Assembly (NCBI GenBank): GCA_963558565.1
Contig: CAUWGX010000005.1
Span: 62,001 to 126,000 of the forward strand
Direction: 5' to 3'
DNA length: 64,000 nt
Source: Atopostipes sp963558565
Lineage (GTDB): Bacteria > Bacillota > Bacilli > Lactobacillales > Carnobacteriaceae_A
Shown here: piece by piece, positions 45,370 through 53,515 of the stretch
Numbering within the stretch: the first letter of the stretch is position 1
Layout: every line of letters starts with the position of its first letter
Program-made: the position numbers and the translations under genes
The notes under the pieces: model-generated
The model's input: only the letters and a program-made list of their open reading frames with translations
Databases searched by the model: none
Told to the model about the DNA's origin: nothing

Positions 45370-45413
45370 GCAAAAAAAGCGTATTGAAACAGCAAGGTTT
45401 CAATACGCTTTAA
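45370..45413 (-). terminator. Terminator of tRNA-Lys
   Basis: Fifteen-base-pair stem AAAGCGTATTGAAAC/GTTTCAATACGCTTT. On the minus strand it is followed by a T run, just after the tRNA 3' end. Confidence 0.88.
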
Positions 45414-45428
45414 GGAATATGATACTTA

Positions 45429-45501
45429 TGGGCCGCAGGGGGATCGAACCCCTGACCCATGGATTAAGAGTCCATTGCTCTGCCGACTGAGCTAGCGGCC
45501 C
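45429..45501 (-). tRNA. tRNA-Lys (anticodon CTT)
   Basis: A 73-base cloverleaf on the minus strand: acceptor GGGCCGC/GCGGCCC, D arm TAGCTCAGTCGGCAGAGCA, anticodon loop ACTCTTAAT with CTT, T arm CAGGGGTTCGATCCCCCTG. CCA is not encoded. It is a single tRNA with its own terminator. Confidence 0.96.
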
Positions 45502-45674
45502 TTTGGATAAATATTGGTGTTGATAGATCTTTCGATATTTCCTCGTTTATCTTTTCGAGCATTTACGAGATTCAGGTTCAAAATAAACCAATAGTCATGC
45601 AACACCTGTTAAATAGTATAACGCTGTGAATAAAAATTGTAAAGAATCTGAGCTAGCTTTCTTTATTTTTAAAC

Positions 45675-45716
45675 AGAAAAACTGGAAGACAGGCGTAAGT
45701 GTCTTCCAGTTTCTGC
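45675..45716 (-). terminator. Terminator of the M16C peptidase gene
   Basis: Thirteen-base stem AAACTGGAAGACA/TGTCTTCCAGTTT, loop of eight, then TTTCTG on the minus strand. Confidence 0.85.
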
Positions 45717-45725
45717 TTTTATGAC

Positions 45726-48620
45726 TTAATATAATTTATAAACTTTATCAAACAACTCAGCTTCGGCATCGATTTGGTTTTTATTACCAATCACAACGAT
45801 GGTTGAGTCGTCTAAAACGTTTTGAATATCATCCGCTAAAGGTGGCAAATCTTCGGCTTCAGTTGCTAAGATTTCTTCTTTTAATTGGACAATATCATCT
45901 GCTGATAAACCGCTCTTCAGACGGTTCAAGGCCGCTAAACCTTTACTGGCTGCTGATTTAGGTTGTTCAAGTGGGCTCATTGTTCCGATGATATATTTAT
46001 TTAACTCTTCTTCGGAAACTTGTAATTGCTCGACATATTTCGGAAGGTTTTTATAAACGGCTAACGTGTCTTGAATATTTGGATCCCGATAGGAACCAAG
46101 AGCGAAACTTCCGTTACGGCGGTGAACATAGAGTGAACCATAAGCACCGCCTTTCACGCGAATTTCATTCCATAAATATTCAAAGCGAATGGCGCTGGCT
46201 AGTACATTAGAAGCACCGGTATAAGCCAGTTTGCCACTAGCATCCGCTCCTGTACCTACATAATTTACATCTTGAGCCGTGACATAAGCTTCATTTTGTT
46301 TCGTCCCTGGTTGAACCTCTACCGCTTCTCCTAAGGCTTCGCTCGGAAGGTCAGAAAAGGCTGTTTGGAATTGTTCTTTGACTGTTTGTGCACGTTCTTT
46401 TTCGCCCGTATACAAAATATTGAGTCGTTGTTTATTTAATAAGCGTTGCAGCATCGTAGATAGCTCACGACTTAAATCTTCCGTTTTTTCAACGGACAAG
46501 GCATTTCGTTTTTCTTTTAAGTAATTGAACTGATCGATTCCGGTCGATAATTCACCTAATTTAGCTAAAGGACGCACTTGACTGAGTGCACGATTAGCCG
46601 CTAAGACGTGTGAACCATTATTAATCATCGCTTCAAACTGTGAGATGAGACGCTGTGTAATTTTATAAATTTCTTCCGCATCATCAAACTGAGTATGAAC
46701 TATAATTTCTTTCATGAGTTCGACTAATTTTTCGAAAGAAGACTCCAAAGCTTTACCCGCTAGGACAAAATACGGCTGCAATTCACCTTCCTGATTTTTA
46801 TAAATAGAGATGCGTCCGTAAATGCCTCCCGTGTGCGTGTCAATTTCCGTTTGTAATTTTGCGACGTCGTAGGTCTCGGTTCCTAAATGAGACAGCAACT
46901 TACTCAAATAACCGAGTGTTTTATAATCTTCGGCAGCAAAATCACGGATATCAAAATATAAACGTACATAATCAATGCCCGCTGTAAATTGTTCGGCACG
47001 ATAAAAGGTTGTATTTTCACCAAAAGAAAAGGCCTCAAGGGGGTAGTCTTCCACCTCGGTATTTAAATCTTCACGGGTAAGTGTTGGAATTTTCGCTAAA
47101 TCTTCCGGACGGTCAGGTGTATCCTGTCGTTCAATTAAGTCATGGGTTTCTTCCACTAACGCTGCAATTTCACTGTCCGATAATTTGGCTTTATAATTTT
47201 GTAAATCCCGTAAGCTTTCTGCTTCTAACCGGTCATTTAAACCAGGTTCCGCTTTTAGTGTTAATTCAATGCGGAAATCATTCTCTAATATTTTTTCTTG
47301 AATTAATTTTTCAAAATAACCCTCATGCGCAATGGCTGCTAATTGATCTAAATATTTTGAAAATTCTAAATTTACATAAGGCGATTCGCCATATAACCAC
47401 GTACTTAAAGCCGTAATCGCATAGAGCACCCCACGTGGGTTATCCTCAGAAATCGCTGCTTCTTTCGTTTCAAAAGTAATTTTATTTAAAGCCGCATCAA
47501 TTAAGTCTTGGTCTAAGCCTTCTGTGACTAATTGTTCGAGTGTTTCTTGCACAATGTCTCGGAAGCGATCCATTTTTTCAGCGTCAGAATATTTGGCCGA
47601 AATATAAAAGGATGCTGGGTATCCAATTTCAGCGGTACCGCCACTAATGTCGCCACCAATTTCCGCATCCAGTAAGGCTTTTTTCAGAGGGGATTGGTTG
47701 TTGCCTAACAGGATTTCATCTAATACTTTCATCCCATAATTATCGAGCGTATCTTTAGGTTCACCGACATGCCAGCCAATTGCTAGATAATCTTTATCTT
47801 TCGGATCATCGCCAGCAGTGATCGAGTAAGTATCTTCGAAAGTAGTTGCTGCCGGTGGAACTGCGTCAAAAGCTAACTCTACTTCTTCTTCGAGCTTCCC
47901 TTTCCCTTCAAAGTATTCTTCTAAATCCGCAAAAGCTTCTTGGAGATTTAAATCCCCATAAAGAATCGTGAAAGAATTAGAAGGGTGATAATATTTTTCA
48001 TGATAATCAATAAACTCTTTTTGCGTCAACCCAGGAATTGCTGCGGGATCTCCGCCTGACTCGTAACGGTAAACACTATTGGGATAGAGAAGAGCAGATA
48101 ATTGTTGATGCAATTGTCGTTCCGGATCGCCAAAGGCTCCTTTCATTTCATTATAAACGACCCCTTTATAGATTAAGTCATCCGCTTCATCTTCTAAATG
48201 ATAATGCCAACCTTCTTGCGCTAAAATTTGTGGATTCTCGATGAAAAGAGGTTGGAAAACTGCGTCTAAATAAACCCCCATCAGGTGTTTGAAATCTTTT
48301 TGGTTCGTGGAAGCGACGGGATAAATGGTTTTGTCAGAAAAAGTCATCGCATTCACAAAAGTATTTAGCGAACCTTTGATTAATTCGACAAAAGGTTCTT
48401 TCGACGGATACTTTTTCGAGCCATTTAAGACCGAATGTTCCAAAATATGCGTAATCCCATTGTCATTATAGGGAGGCGTCTTAAAACCAATTGTAAAAGC
48501 TTTATTGGCGTCATCGTTTTTTAAATGTAAAACTTGTGCGCCCGTTTCGTCATGTTCGTATAAAGTACCCGTTGACTGAATGTCAGGTAGTTCATGTGTT
48601 TCAATTTCTTTAAACGTCAT
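45726..48620 (-). CDS. Insulinase family peptidase (M16C, PreP/Cym1-like)
   Basis: A 964-residue zinc peptidase of the large one-chain M16C group. The inverted zinc motif HILEH is at 58-62, with the second glutamate region VVYNEMKGAFGDPERQLHQ about 75 residues on. The C-terminal half repeats the fold without the motif. Such enzymes degrade oligopeptides in a closed chamber. There is no signal peptide, so it is cytoplasmic. ATG 48620 (MTFKEIETHEL) has GAAGGGAAG; the longer frame to 48686 is unlikely. Confidence 0.9.
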   Translation of the reverse strand: MTFKEIETHELPDIQSTGTLYEHDETGAQVLHLKNDDANKAFTIGFKTPPYNDNGITHILEHSVLNGSKKYPSKEPFVELIKGSLNTFVNAMTFSDKTIYPVASTNQKDFKHLMGVYLDAVFQPLFIENPQILAQEGWHYHLEDEADDLIYKGVVYNEMKGAFGDPERQLHQQLSALLYPNSVYRYESGGDPAAIPGLTQKEFIDYHEKYYHPSNSFTILYGDLNLQEAFADLEEYFEGKGKLEEEVELAFDAVPPAATTFEDTYSITAGDDPKDKDYLAIGWHVGEPKDTLDNYGMKVLDEILLGNNQSPLKKALLDAEIGGDISGGTAEIGYPASFYISAKYSDAEKMDRFRDIVQETLEQLVTEGLDQDLIDAALNKITFETKEAAISEDNPRGVLYAITALSTWLYGESPYVNLEFSKYLDQLAAIAHEGYFEKLIQEKILENDFRIELTLKAEPGLNDRLEAESLRDLQNYKAKLSDSEIAALVEETHDLIERQDTPDRPEDLAKIPTLTREDLNTEVEDYPLEAFSFGENTTFYRAEQFTAGIDYVRLYFDIRDFAAEDYKTLGYLSKLLSHLGTETYDVAKLQTEIDTHTGGIYGRISIYKNQEGELQPYFVLAGKALESSFEKLVELMKEIIVHTQFDDAEEIYKITQRLISQFEAMINNGSHVLAANRALSQVRPLAKLGELSTGIDQFNYLKEKRNALSVEKTEDLSRELSTMLQRLLNKQRLNILYTGEKERAQTVKEQFQTAFSDLPSEALGEAVEVQPGTKQNEAYVTAQDVNYVGTGADASGKLAYTGASNVLASAIRFEYLWNEIRVKGGAYGSLYVHRRNGSFALGSYRDPNIQDTLAVYKNLPKYVEQLQVSEEELNKYIIGTMSPLEQPKSAASKGLAALNRLKSGLSADDIVQLKEEILATEAEDLPPLADDIQNVLDDSTIVVIGNKNQIDAEAELFDKVYKLY

Positions 48621-48825
48621 AATTTTCTTCCCTTCATTAAATCCGTAATTAACCTCTATTTTCTCATAAAATCCGTAAAGTTTCATTCATCTTGTGGTAT
48701 ATTTGCAAATAAAAAACAATAAGGGGGTCGATTCTGTATTGAAAAGCTGAAATATGATAAAATAATACATGAATAGGATGGCGATGCAAATCGGCCATCG
48801 GAATGATTAGATGGAGTGACAAATA

Positions 48826-49554
48826 TTGAAAATACTTGCTTTTGATTCTTCAAACGAACCGCTTAGTGTAGCGGTTGTTGATCAAGAAAAAATACTGACC
48901 GAACAAACATTAAATATAAAGAGAAACCATAGTATTCAATTAATGCCAGCGATTGAGGAAGCCTTGCGTCAGGCAAAAGTATCGCTTAGGGATATTGACC
49001 GGATTGCAGTTGCTTCAGGACCCGGCTCTTATACTGGTTTAAGGATCGCGGCGACGGTGGCTAAATCACTCGCTTGGGCGCAAGACATTGAATTAGTCGG
49101 AGTTTCTAGCTTGAAAGTTCTGGCAGCGAACAGTTATCCAGAAAAAGAGGGCCTGATTGTGCCTCTTTTTGATGCTCGTCGTCAAAATATCTACACCAGC
49201 TTGTATACAAGAAATGAAGAGGGAAACTTGGAACAAAAAACACCCGATACCCATTTAGCCGCAGCTGAATGGGCAGAATATTTAAAAGGGCAGGAAGGAA
49301 CAATTGAATTAGTCGGTCAAGATGCGCCGGCTTTTCTAGAAACCTTCCAAGAAGAACTAGGAGACCGCGTGCACTTGGCACCGGCGATCCAAAATGTGCC
49401 CCGAGCAAGTGCACTAGCGTTTCTAGCGCAGCATGAAAAGCCGACATCTACCCATACTTTTACTCCGACTTATCTGAAACTAGCCGAAGCGGAAGAAAAT
49501 TGGTTGGAGGCAAATCCCGATCATAAAGGAGAGGATTGGGTTGAGAAGATTTAA
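48826..49554 (+). CDS. tsaB: tRNA t6A biosynthesis protein TsaB
   Basis: A 242-residue ASKHA-fold protein with a TTG start at 48826 behind ATGGAGTG. The N-terminus KILAFDSSNEPLSVAVVD and the motif VASGPGSYTGLRIAATVAKSLA identify TsaB (YeaZ). With TsaD and TsaE it forms the complex that puts threonylcarbamoyl on A37 of ANN-decoding tRNAs. It heads the tsaB - GNAT - rimI - tsaD operon; tsaE is not in the window. Confidence 0.93.
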   Translation: MKILAFDSSNEPLSVAVVDQEKILTEQTLNIKRNHSIQLMPAIEEALRQAKVSLRDIDRIAVASGPGSYTGLRIAATVAKSLAWAQDIELVGVSSLKVLAANSYPEKEGLIVPLFDARRQNIYTSLYTRNEEGNLEQKTPDTHLAAAEWAEYLKGQEGTIELVGQDAPAFLETFQEELGDRVHLAPAIQNVPRASALAFLAQHEKPTSTHTFTPTYLKLAEAEENWLEANPDHKGEDWVEKI

Positions 49555-50152
49555 AGCTTGGATGACTAGTAAGAAAGAGGAGATGCAGCAGATGTTATTT
49601 CCACCGCTCATTCGTCAAGAGATGCTTCCAGAAGAAAGTTATTTATTAAATAACGAGGAAAGTATCCAGGTGCATATTGCCGACGAAAGTGATCTAGAAG
49701 ATATTATATTAATTCAAGAAGCTTGCTATCAGGGGAAAGCGCCTTGGGGAAGAATAGCGGTTAATAATGAATTACGAAATAAACATACTGCTTTTTTTCT
49801 GATGGCCCATACTTCACAAGCAGCGGTTGCCTTTATTGGGATCTCGATGCGAAATGATAGTTTACATGTGACGAATATCGCGACCATTCCTACTTATCAA
49901 AAGCAAGGCATCGCGACGTTTTTAATTCAAACGGTGATGGATCTCGCCAAGCAGCTTAAGCGCAGAAGGATCACCTTAGAAGTGCGGATGTCTAATGAAA
50001 CAGCGAAGAGTTTATACCGAAAACTTGGGTTTAGAGATGGCCGCATTAAAAGAAATTATTACCATAGTGATGGCGAAGATGCTTTAGATATGATTTATCT
50101 TCTCGATGAAAATGAAATGGGTGAATATAATGAATCCCAGTCCTTCAAATAA
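49541..50152 (+). CDS. RimI-like GNAT acetyltransferase (first of two)
   Basis: A 203-residue protein beginning at TTG 49541 after AAAGGAGAGG and overlapping tsaB by 14 bases. The first ~45 residues are an extra, charged N-terminus. The GNAT domain then shows IATIPTYQKQGIATFLIQTVMD (acetyl-CoA site) and LEVRMSNETAKSLYRKLGFRDGRIKRNYY, which is RimI-like. It might acetylate ribosomal protein S18 or another N-terminus. A second RimI relative follows, so roles are probably divided. Confidence 0.82.
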   Translation: MRRFKAWMTSKKEEMQQMLFPPLIRQEMLPEESYLLNNEESIQVHIADESDLEDIILIQEACYQGKAPWGRIAVNNELRNKHTAFFLMAHTSQAAVAFIGISMRNDSLHVTNIATIPTYQKQGIATFLIQTVMDLAKQLKRRRITLEVRMSNETAKSLYRKLGFRDGRIKRNYYHSDGEDALDMIYLLDENEMGEYNESQSFK

Positions 50153-50621
50153 AATTTCTATCCAGTTATTAGAAAAAAACAGGGCAGACGAAGCAGTAGC
50201 TCAAGATTTATACCAGGTCGCACAGGCTGGTTTCCAAGGAGAGTCGCCTTGGGAAGTAGAACATATCTTGAATGCGATCACCGCTAAAAATGCGCTCGTC
50301 TTGCTGGCCCGTTATGAGGGAAAAAACGCCGGCTTTATTGCGGCGACGCAAACACCTTTTGAAATGGATGTCTTTTTCGTCGTCGTTGCGGCTGTTTATA
50401 AAAAGAAAAATATTGGAACGCAATTATTTGAGCGTTTATTCGAATACGCGCGCATGAAAAAGATTGAAGCTGTTACTTTAGAAACACGGACCTCTAATCT
50501 GCCGGCCCTTGCTTTATATGAAAAAGTCGGCTTTCAAAGAGTCGGGACGAGAAAAGCTTATTATAGTCGTCCGATTGAGGATGCCGTCGTGATGAAACGT
50601 GAGTTAGGAAAGGAGAAATAA
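50130..50621 (+). CDS. rimI: Ribosomal protein S18 alanine N-acetyltransferase-like (RimI)
   Basis: A 163-residue GNAT protein. VVAAVYKKKNIGTQLFERLFEYA is the CoA-binding part; LETRTSNLPALALYEKVGFQRVGTRKAYYSRPIEDAVVM is the RimI end with YY and EDA. ATG 50130 is chosen for the GGGTGA site, overlapping the previous gene by 23 bases; ATG 50106 is possible. It sits directly before tsaD, the usual neighbourhood of rimI. Confidence 0.85.
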   Translation: MNPSPSNKISIQLLEKNRADEAVAQDLYQVAQAGFQGESPWEVEHILNAITAKNALVLLARYEGKNAGFIAATQTPFEMDVFFVVVAAVYKKKNIGTQLFERLFEYARMKKIEAVTLETRTSNLPALALYEKVGFQRVGTRKAYYSRPIEDAVVMKRELGKEK

Positions 50622-50624
50622 AGA

Positions 50625-51626
50625 TTGTTAATTTTATCAGTTGAAACAAGTTGTGATGAAACGAGTGCGGCTGTGATTCAAGATGGGAATAAAATCCTTT
50701 CGAATATCGTCGCCTCACAAATCAATAGTCATCAGCGTTTTGGAGGGGTAGTTCCTGAAATTGCTAGCCGTCATCATGTGGAATATATTACTTTGATTAT
50801 TGAAGAAGCGATGAAAGAAGCGGAAGTGGATTTTGATGATTTAGACGGAGTGGCTGTCACGGAAGGACCTGGTTTAGTCGGGGCTTTGCTAGTTGGCGTG
50901 AATGCTGCGAAAGCTATTGCTTTTGCCCATAATTTACCGCTTATCCCTGTGAACCATATCGCTGGGCATATTTATGCGAATCAGTTAATTGAACCCTTAG
51001 AATTTCCACTCTTAGCTTTAGTCGTAAGTGGTGGACATACGGAACTTATTTATATGAAAGAACATAGAAGTTTTGAAGTCATCGGGGAGACACGTGATGA
51101 TGCGGCGGGTGAAGCTTATGATAAGATTGGCCGTGTGATCGGTGTACCTTACCCTGGTGGGAAACATATCGATGAGATGGCGCAAGTCGGTGAAGATACC
51201 TTTAACTTCCCACGAGCCATGATTCATGAAGATAATTATGATTTTAGCTTCAGTGGTTTGAAATCTTCCTTTATCAACACGGTGCACAATGCCAACCAAA
51301 AAGGAGAGACTTTAGATAAGAACAATTTAGCGGCTAGCTTTCAAAATGCCGTCGTAGATGTCTTGGTGGATAAAACGATCCGCGCTGCGAAAGAATATGA
51401 AGTCAAACAAGTAATGCTCGCAGGAGGTGTAGCGGCCAATACTGGTTTAAGAGAAGGCCTTAAAGAGGCGGTAGCGGAAGAACTTGAAGGTGTTCAATTA
51501 GTGATTCCACCTCTCTCATTAACAGGAGATAATGCGGCAATGATTGGTGCAGCAGCCTTTTTAGATAGGGAAGATCCACAAAGTATTGACTTGGCGTTAA
51601 ATGCTCAGCCTGGTTTAATGCTATAA
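50625..51626 (+). CDS. tsaD: tRNA N6-adenosine threonylcarbamoyltransferase TsaD
   Basis: A 333-residue ASKHA enzyme with TTG start after AAAGGAG. Metal ligands H111 and H115 are in NHIAGHIYAN. SCDETSAAV, VTEGPGLVGALLVG and VVSGGHTELIY are conserved blocks, and the late GDNAAMIGAA holds the Asp ligand. It transfers the threonylcarbamoyl group to tRNA. It is the last gene of the tsaB operon. Confidence 0.95.
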   Translation: MLILSVETSCDETSAAVIQDGNKILSNIVASQINSHQRFGGVVPEIASRHHVEYITLIIEEAMKEAEVDFDDLDGVAVTEGPGLVGALLVGVNAAKAIAFAHNLPLIPVNHIAGHIYANQLIEPLEFPLLALVVSGGHTELIYMKEHRSFEVIGETRDDAAGEAYDKIGRVIGVPYPGGKHIDEMAQVGEDTFNFPRAMIHEDNYDFSFSGLKSSFINTVHNANQKGETLDKNNLAASFQNAVVDVLVDKTIRAAKEYEVKQVMLAGGVAANTGLREGLKEAVAEELEGVQLVIPPLSLTGDNAAMIGAAAFLDREDPQSIDLALNAQPGLML

Positions 51627-51650
51627 AAAATTTAGATGGGAGCGAAGATT

Positions 51651-53384
51651 GTGCGAAAAGAAATCCAAGTAGTTTTGGCTGTACTCGTCTTTTTATTTGT
51701 GGTACCCACAGTATCTGCTCAAGAAAATAAAATTGAAGATATCCACATTGATGTCCAACTTCATGAAGATGGTTCAGCCACCATCCTAGAAACACGCCAG
51801 ATGGAAACCACAACAGATACGGAACTTTATATTCAATTAGAAAATTTACAAGATTCTGAGTTGCTCGATTTCCATGTAGAAGGCTTTGTAGAGGAAACAG
51901 ACTGGAATATTGAAGACTCTTTTGAAGAGAAAGCCAATAAATATGGAATCATTGAAGAGGGCGATGATTATGAATTGGCCTGGGGAATCAGTGAATATGG
52001 CCATCCTGAATATCAGGTCAGTTATACCTTGTCGAATTTAGTGCGTCAATTAAAAGATGGCGAAGCTCTATTTTGGAACTTTGATACCTTTCTTTCGCTC
52101 CCGACTGACCGTATGACGCTTGAAGTCTCGGCTCCCTTTGATCTAGAAGATCAAGTACTCGATTTTTATGGTTTTGGTTTTGAAGGGCCGCTGGAAATCA
52201 ATGAAGGAAACCTGCAGTGGACCGGTTATGGGTTAGATGATGGGAATGACGTCATTGTCTTACTGCAATTTCCAACCGGCACTTTTCAAACTTCTGCCCA
52301 GGAAGAGATGACTTTAGAGGAACAGCGAGAGATGGCGTTGGAAGGTTCCTCTTATAATGAAGCAGGTCCGATGCCATGGTGGGCAAAAACTTTGATTGGT
52401 ATTTTTGCGACGCTAAGTGGGGCAACTGTCGTGGCTGTTACGGCTTACGGTATTCGCGGGCATCATATTCGAAAAGAACAAAAACATTTTTATCCGAATC
52501 AATGGATTAAAAAGAATCAAGGAAAAATTTCTCCGACGCCACCGCCACTTGAAGGAGATATTGGAAAGTATGCGGCTTTAATTTCGAAAGTGAGCTTTAC
52601 AGGGGGCGGCTTTTCTGAATATTTCTTTGCTTATTTATTGATCTGGTCGCTTGAAGAAAAGATTACGATCGAAACGGATGAAAAAGAACGAATGTTGCTG
52701 GGCCCTAAAACTGAAGCACGCTTATTCATTGAAAATTATGAGGATGAAGTGCAAATGAATCAGCTTTCTTTTAGTGAGTATGTGGATTTATTTGAGCTCG
52801 GTGAAAGCACTTTAGAAGAAGTCTTTTGGGCGATGTTACTCGAAGCCGCTGGCGCCGATCATGAAGTCGACGGTCAGGATATTGAACAGTGGTCCGAGGA
52901 CAACGCCGAAGAAGTGGCGAAACTCGGGCCGTTGATTGAAGAAGTGTCTAAAGACTGGTTAGTTGAAAATGATTATATGACGAATCACAAAGTGAAAGAT
53001 TGGGGCGTTAATTTCAAAGTTGAAGGCTTGACTGAAAAAGGTGAACAGCTCGTGACTCGTATTATTCAGTTTGATAACTTTATTAAAAATATTAAAGAAG
53101 TTCCACTGTCTGAATATGAAAATTGGCATGAACTGATTGTATGGGCCGCTTTATTTGGGGAAGCGGAAGATACCGTGGAATATTTAGAAGAGTTCCATCC
53201 CCAAACATGGGATCACCTACTGGCTACCTATCCCGTCTATGGCCATTATTATGGTTACCATTACTTTTATGCAAGCAACACCAAAGGCTTATCTTCAGGA
53301 GGGTACAGTGGTTCTGGTGGTGGCTTCTCCTCCAGTGGTGGGGGAGCAGGTGCCGGTGGTGGCGGAGGCGGCGGTTCACGCTAA
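51651..53384 (+). CDS. DUF2207 membrane protein with Gly-rich tail
   Basis: A 577-residue protein from GTG 51651 (GGGAG site). A signal sequence (LAVLVFLFVVPTVSAQ) leads into a DUF2207 beta domain (IDVQLHEDGSATILETRQ). There is a TM helix near residue 250 (WWAKTLIGIFATLSGATVVAV) and a cytoplasmic region of about 290 residues. The end is a Gly/Ser-rich tail (GAGGGGGGGSR) typical of the family. Function unknown. It lies 24 bases after tsaD and could be cotranscribed. Confidence 0.85.
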   Translation: MRKEIQVVLAVLVFLFVVPTVSAQENKIEDIHIDVQLHEDGSATILETRQMETTTDTELYIQLENLQDSELLDFHVEGFVEETDWNIEDSFEEKANKYGIIEEGDDYELAWGISEYGHPEYQVSYTLSNLVRQLKDGEALFWNFDTFLSLPTDRMTLEVSAPFDLEDQVLDFYGFGFEGPLEINEGNLQWTGYGLDDGNDVIVLLQFPTGTFQTSAQEEMTLEEQREMALEGSSYNEAGPMPWWAKTLIGIFATLSGATVVAVTAYGIRGHHIRKEQKHFYPNQWIKKNQGKISPTPPPLEGDIGKYAALISKVSFTGGGFSEYFFAYLLIWSLEEKITIETDEKERMLLGPKTEARLFIENYEDEVQMNQLSFSEYVDLFELGESTLEEVFWAMLLEAAGADHEVDGQDIEQWSEDNAEEVAKLGPLIEEVSKDWLVENDYMTNHKVKDWGVNFKVEGLTEKGEQLVTRIIQFDNFIKNIKEVPLSEYENWHELIVWAALFGEAEDTVEYLEEFHPQTWDHLLATYPVYGHYYGYHYFYASNTKGLSSGGYSGSGGGFSSSGGGAGAGGGGGGGSR

Positions 53385-53469
53385 CGTGATCGATAAATCA
53401 AAAGCTTCGACTTCCATCATCATGCAGAGCACTTTATTTTAACCCGATCTATATTTTCAAGCACAAATT

Positions 53470-53513
53470 AAAAACGCCTGGCTCTTGATCACAAGTAGCA
53501 GGCGTTTTTTTAT
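53470..53513. terminator. Terminator between DUF2207 and ABC-F genes
   Basis: AAAACGCCTG/CAGGCGTTTT stem, loop of about 18, T7 on plus and A-rich on the other side. It serves convergent genes. Confidence 0.85.
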
Positions 53514-53515
53514 GT

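Noticed and set aside
45042..45395. A 117-codon minus-strand ORF and a 66-codon plus-strand ORF over the 42 bp repeats
   Set aside because: Both stay open only because the repeat unit is a multiple of three; neither has a convincing ribosome binding site or known domain. Kept as a finding on the repeat instead.
53141..53442. ORFs in other frames over the Gly-rich end of the DUF2207 gene
   Set aside because: Shadows created by the low-complexity GGT/GGC repeats; the main frame shows a family-typical Gly-rich tail.
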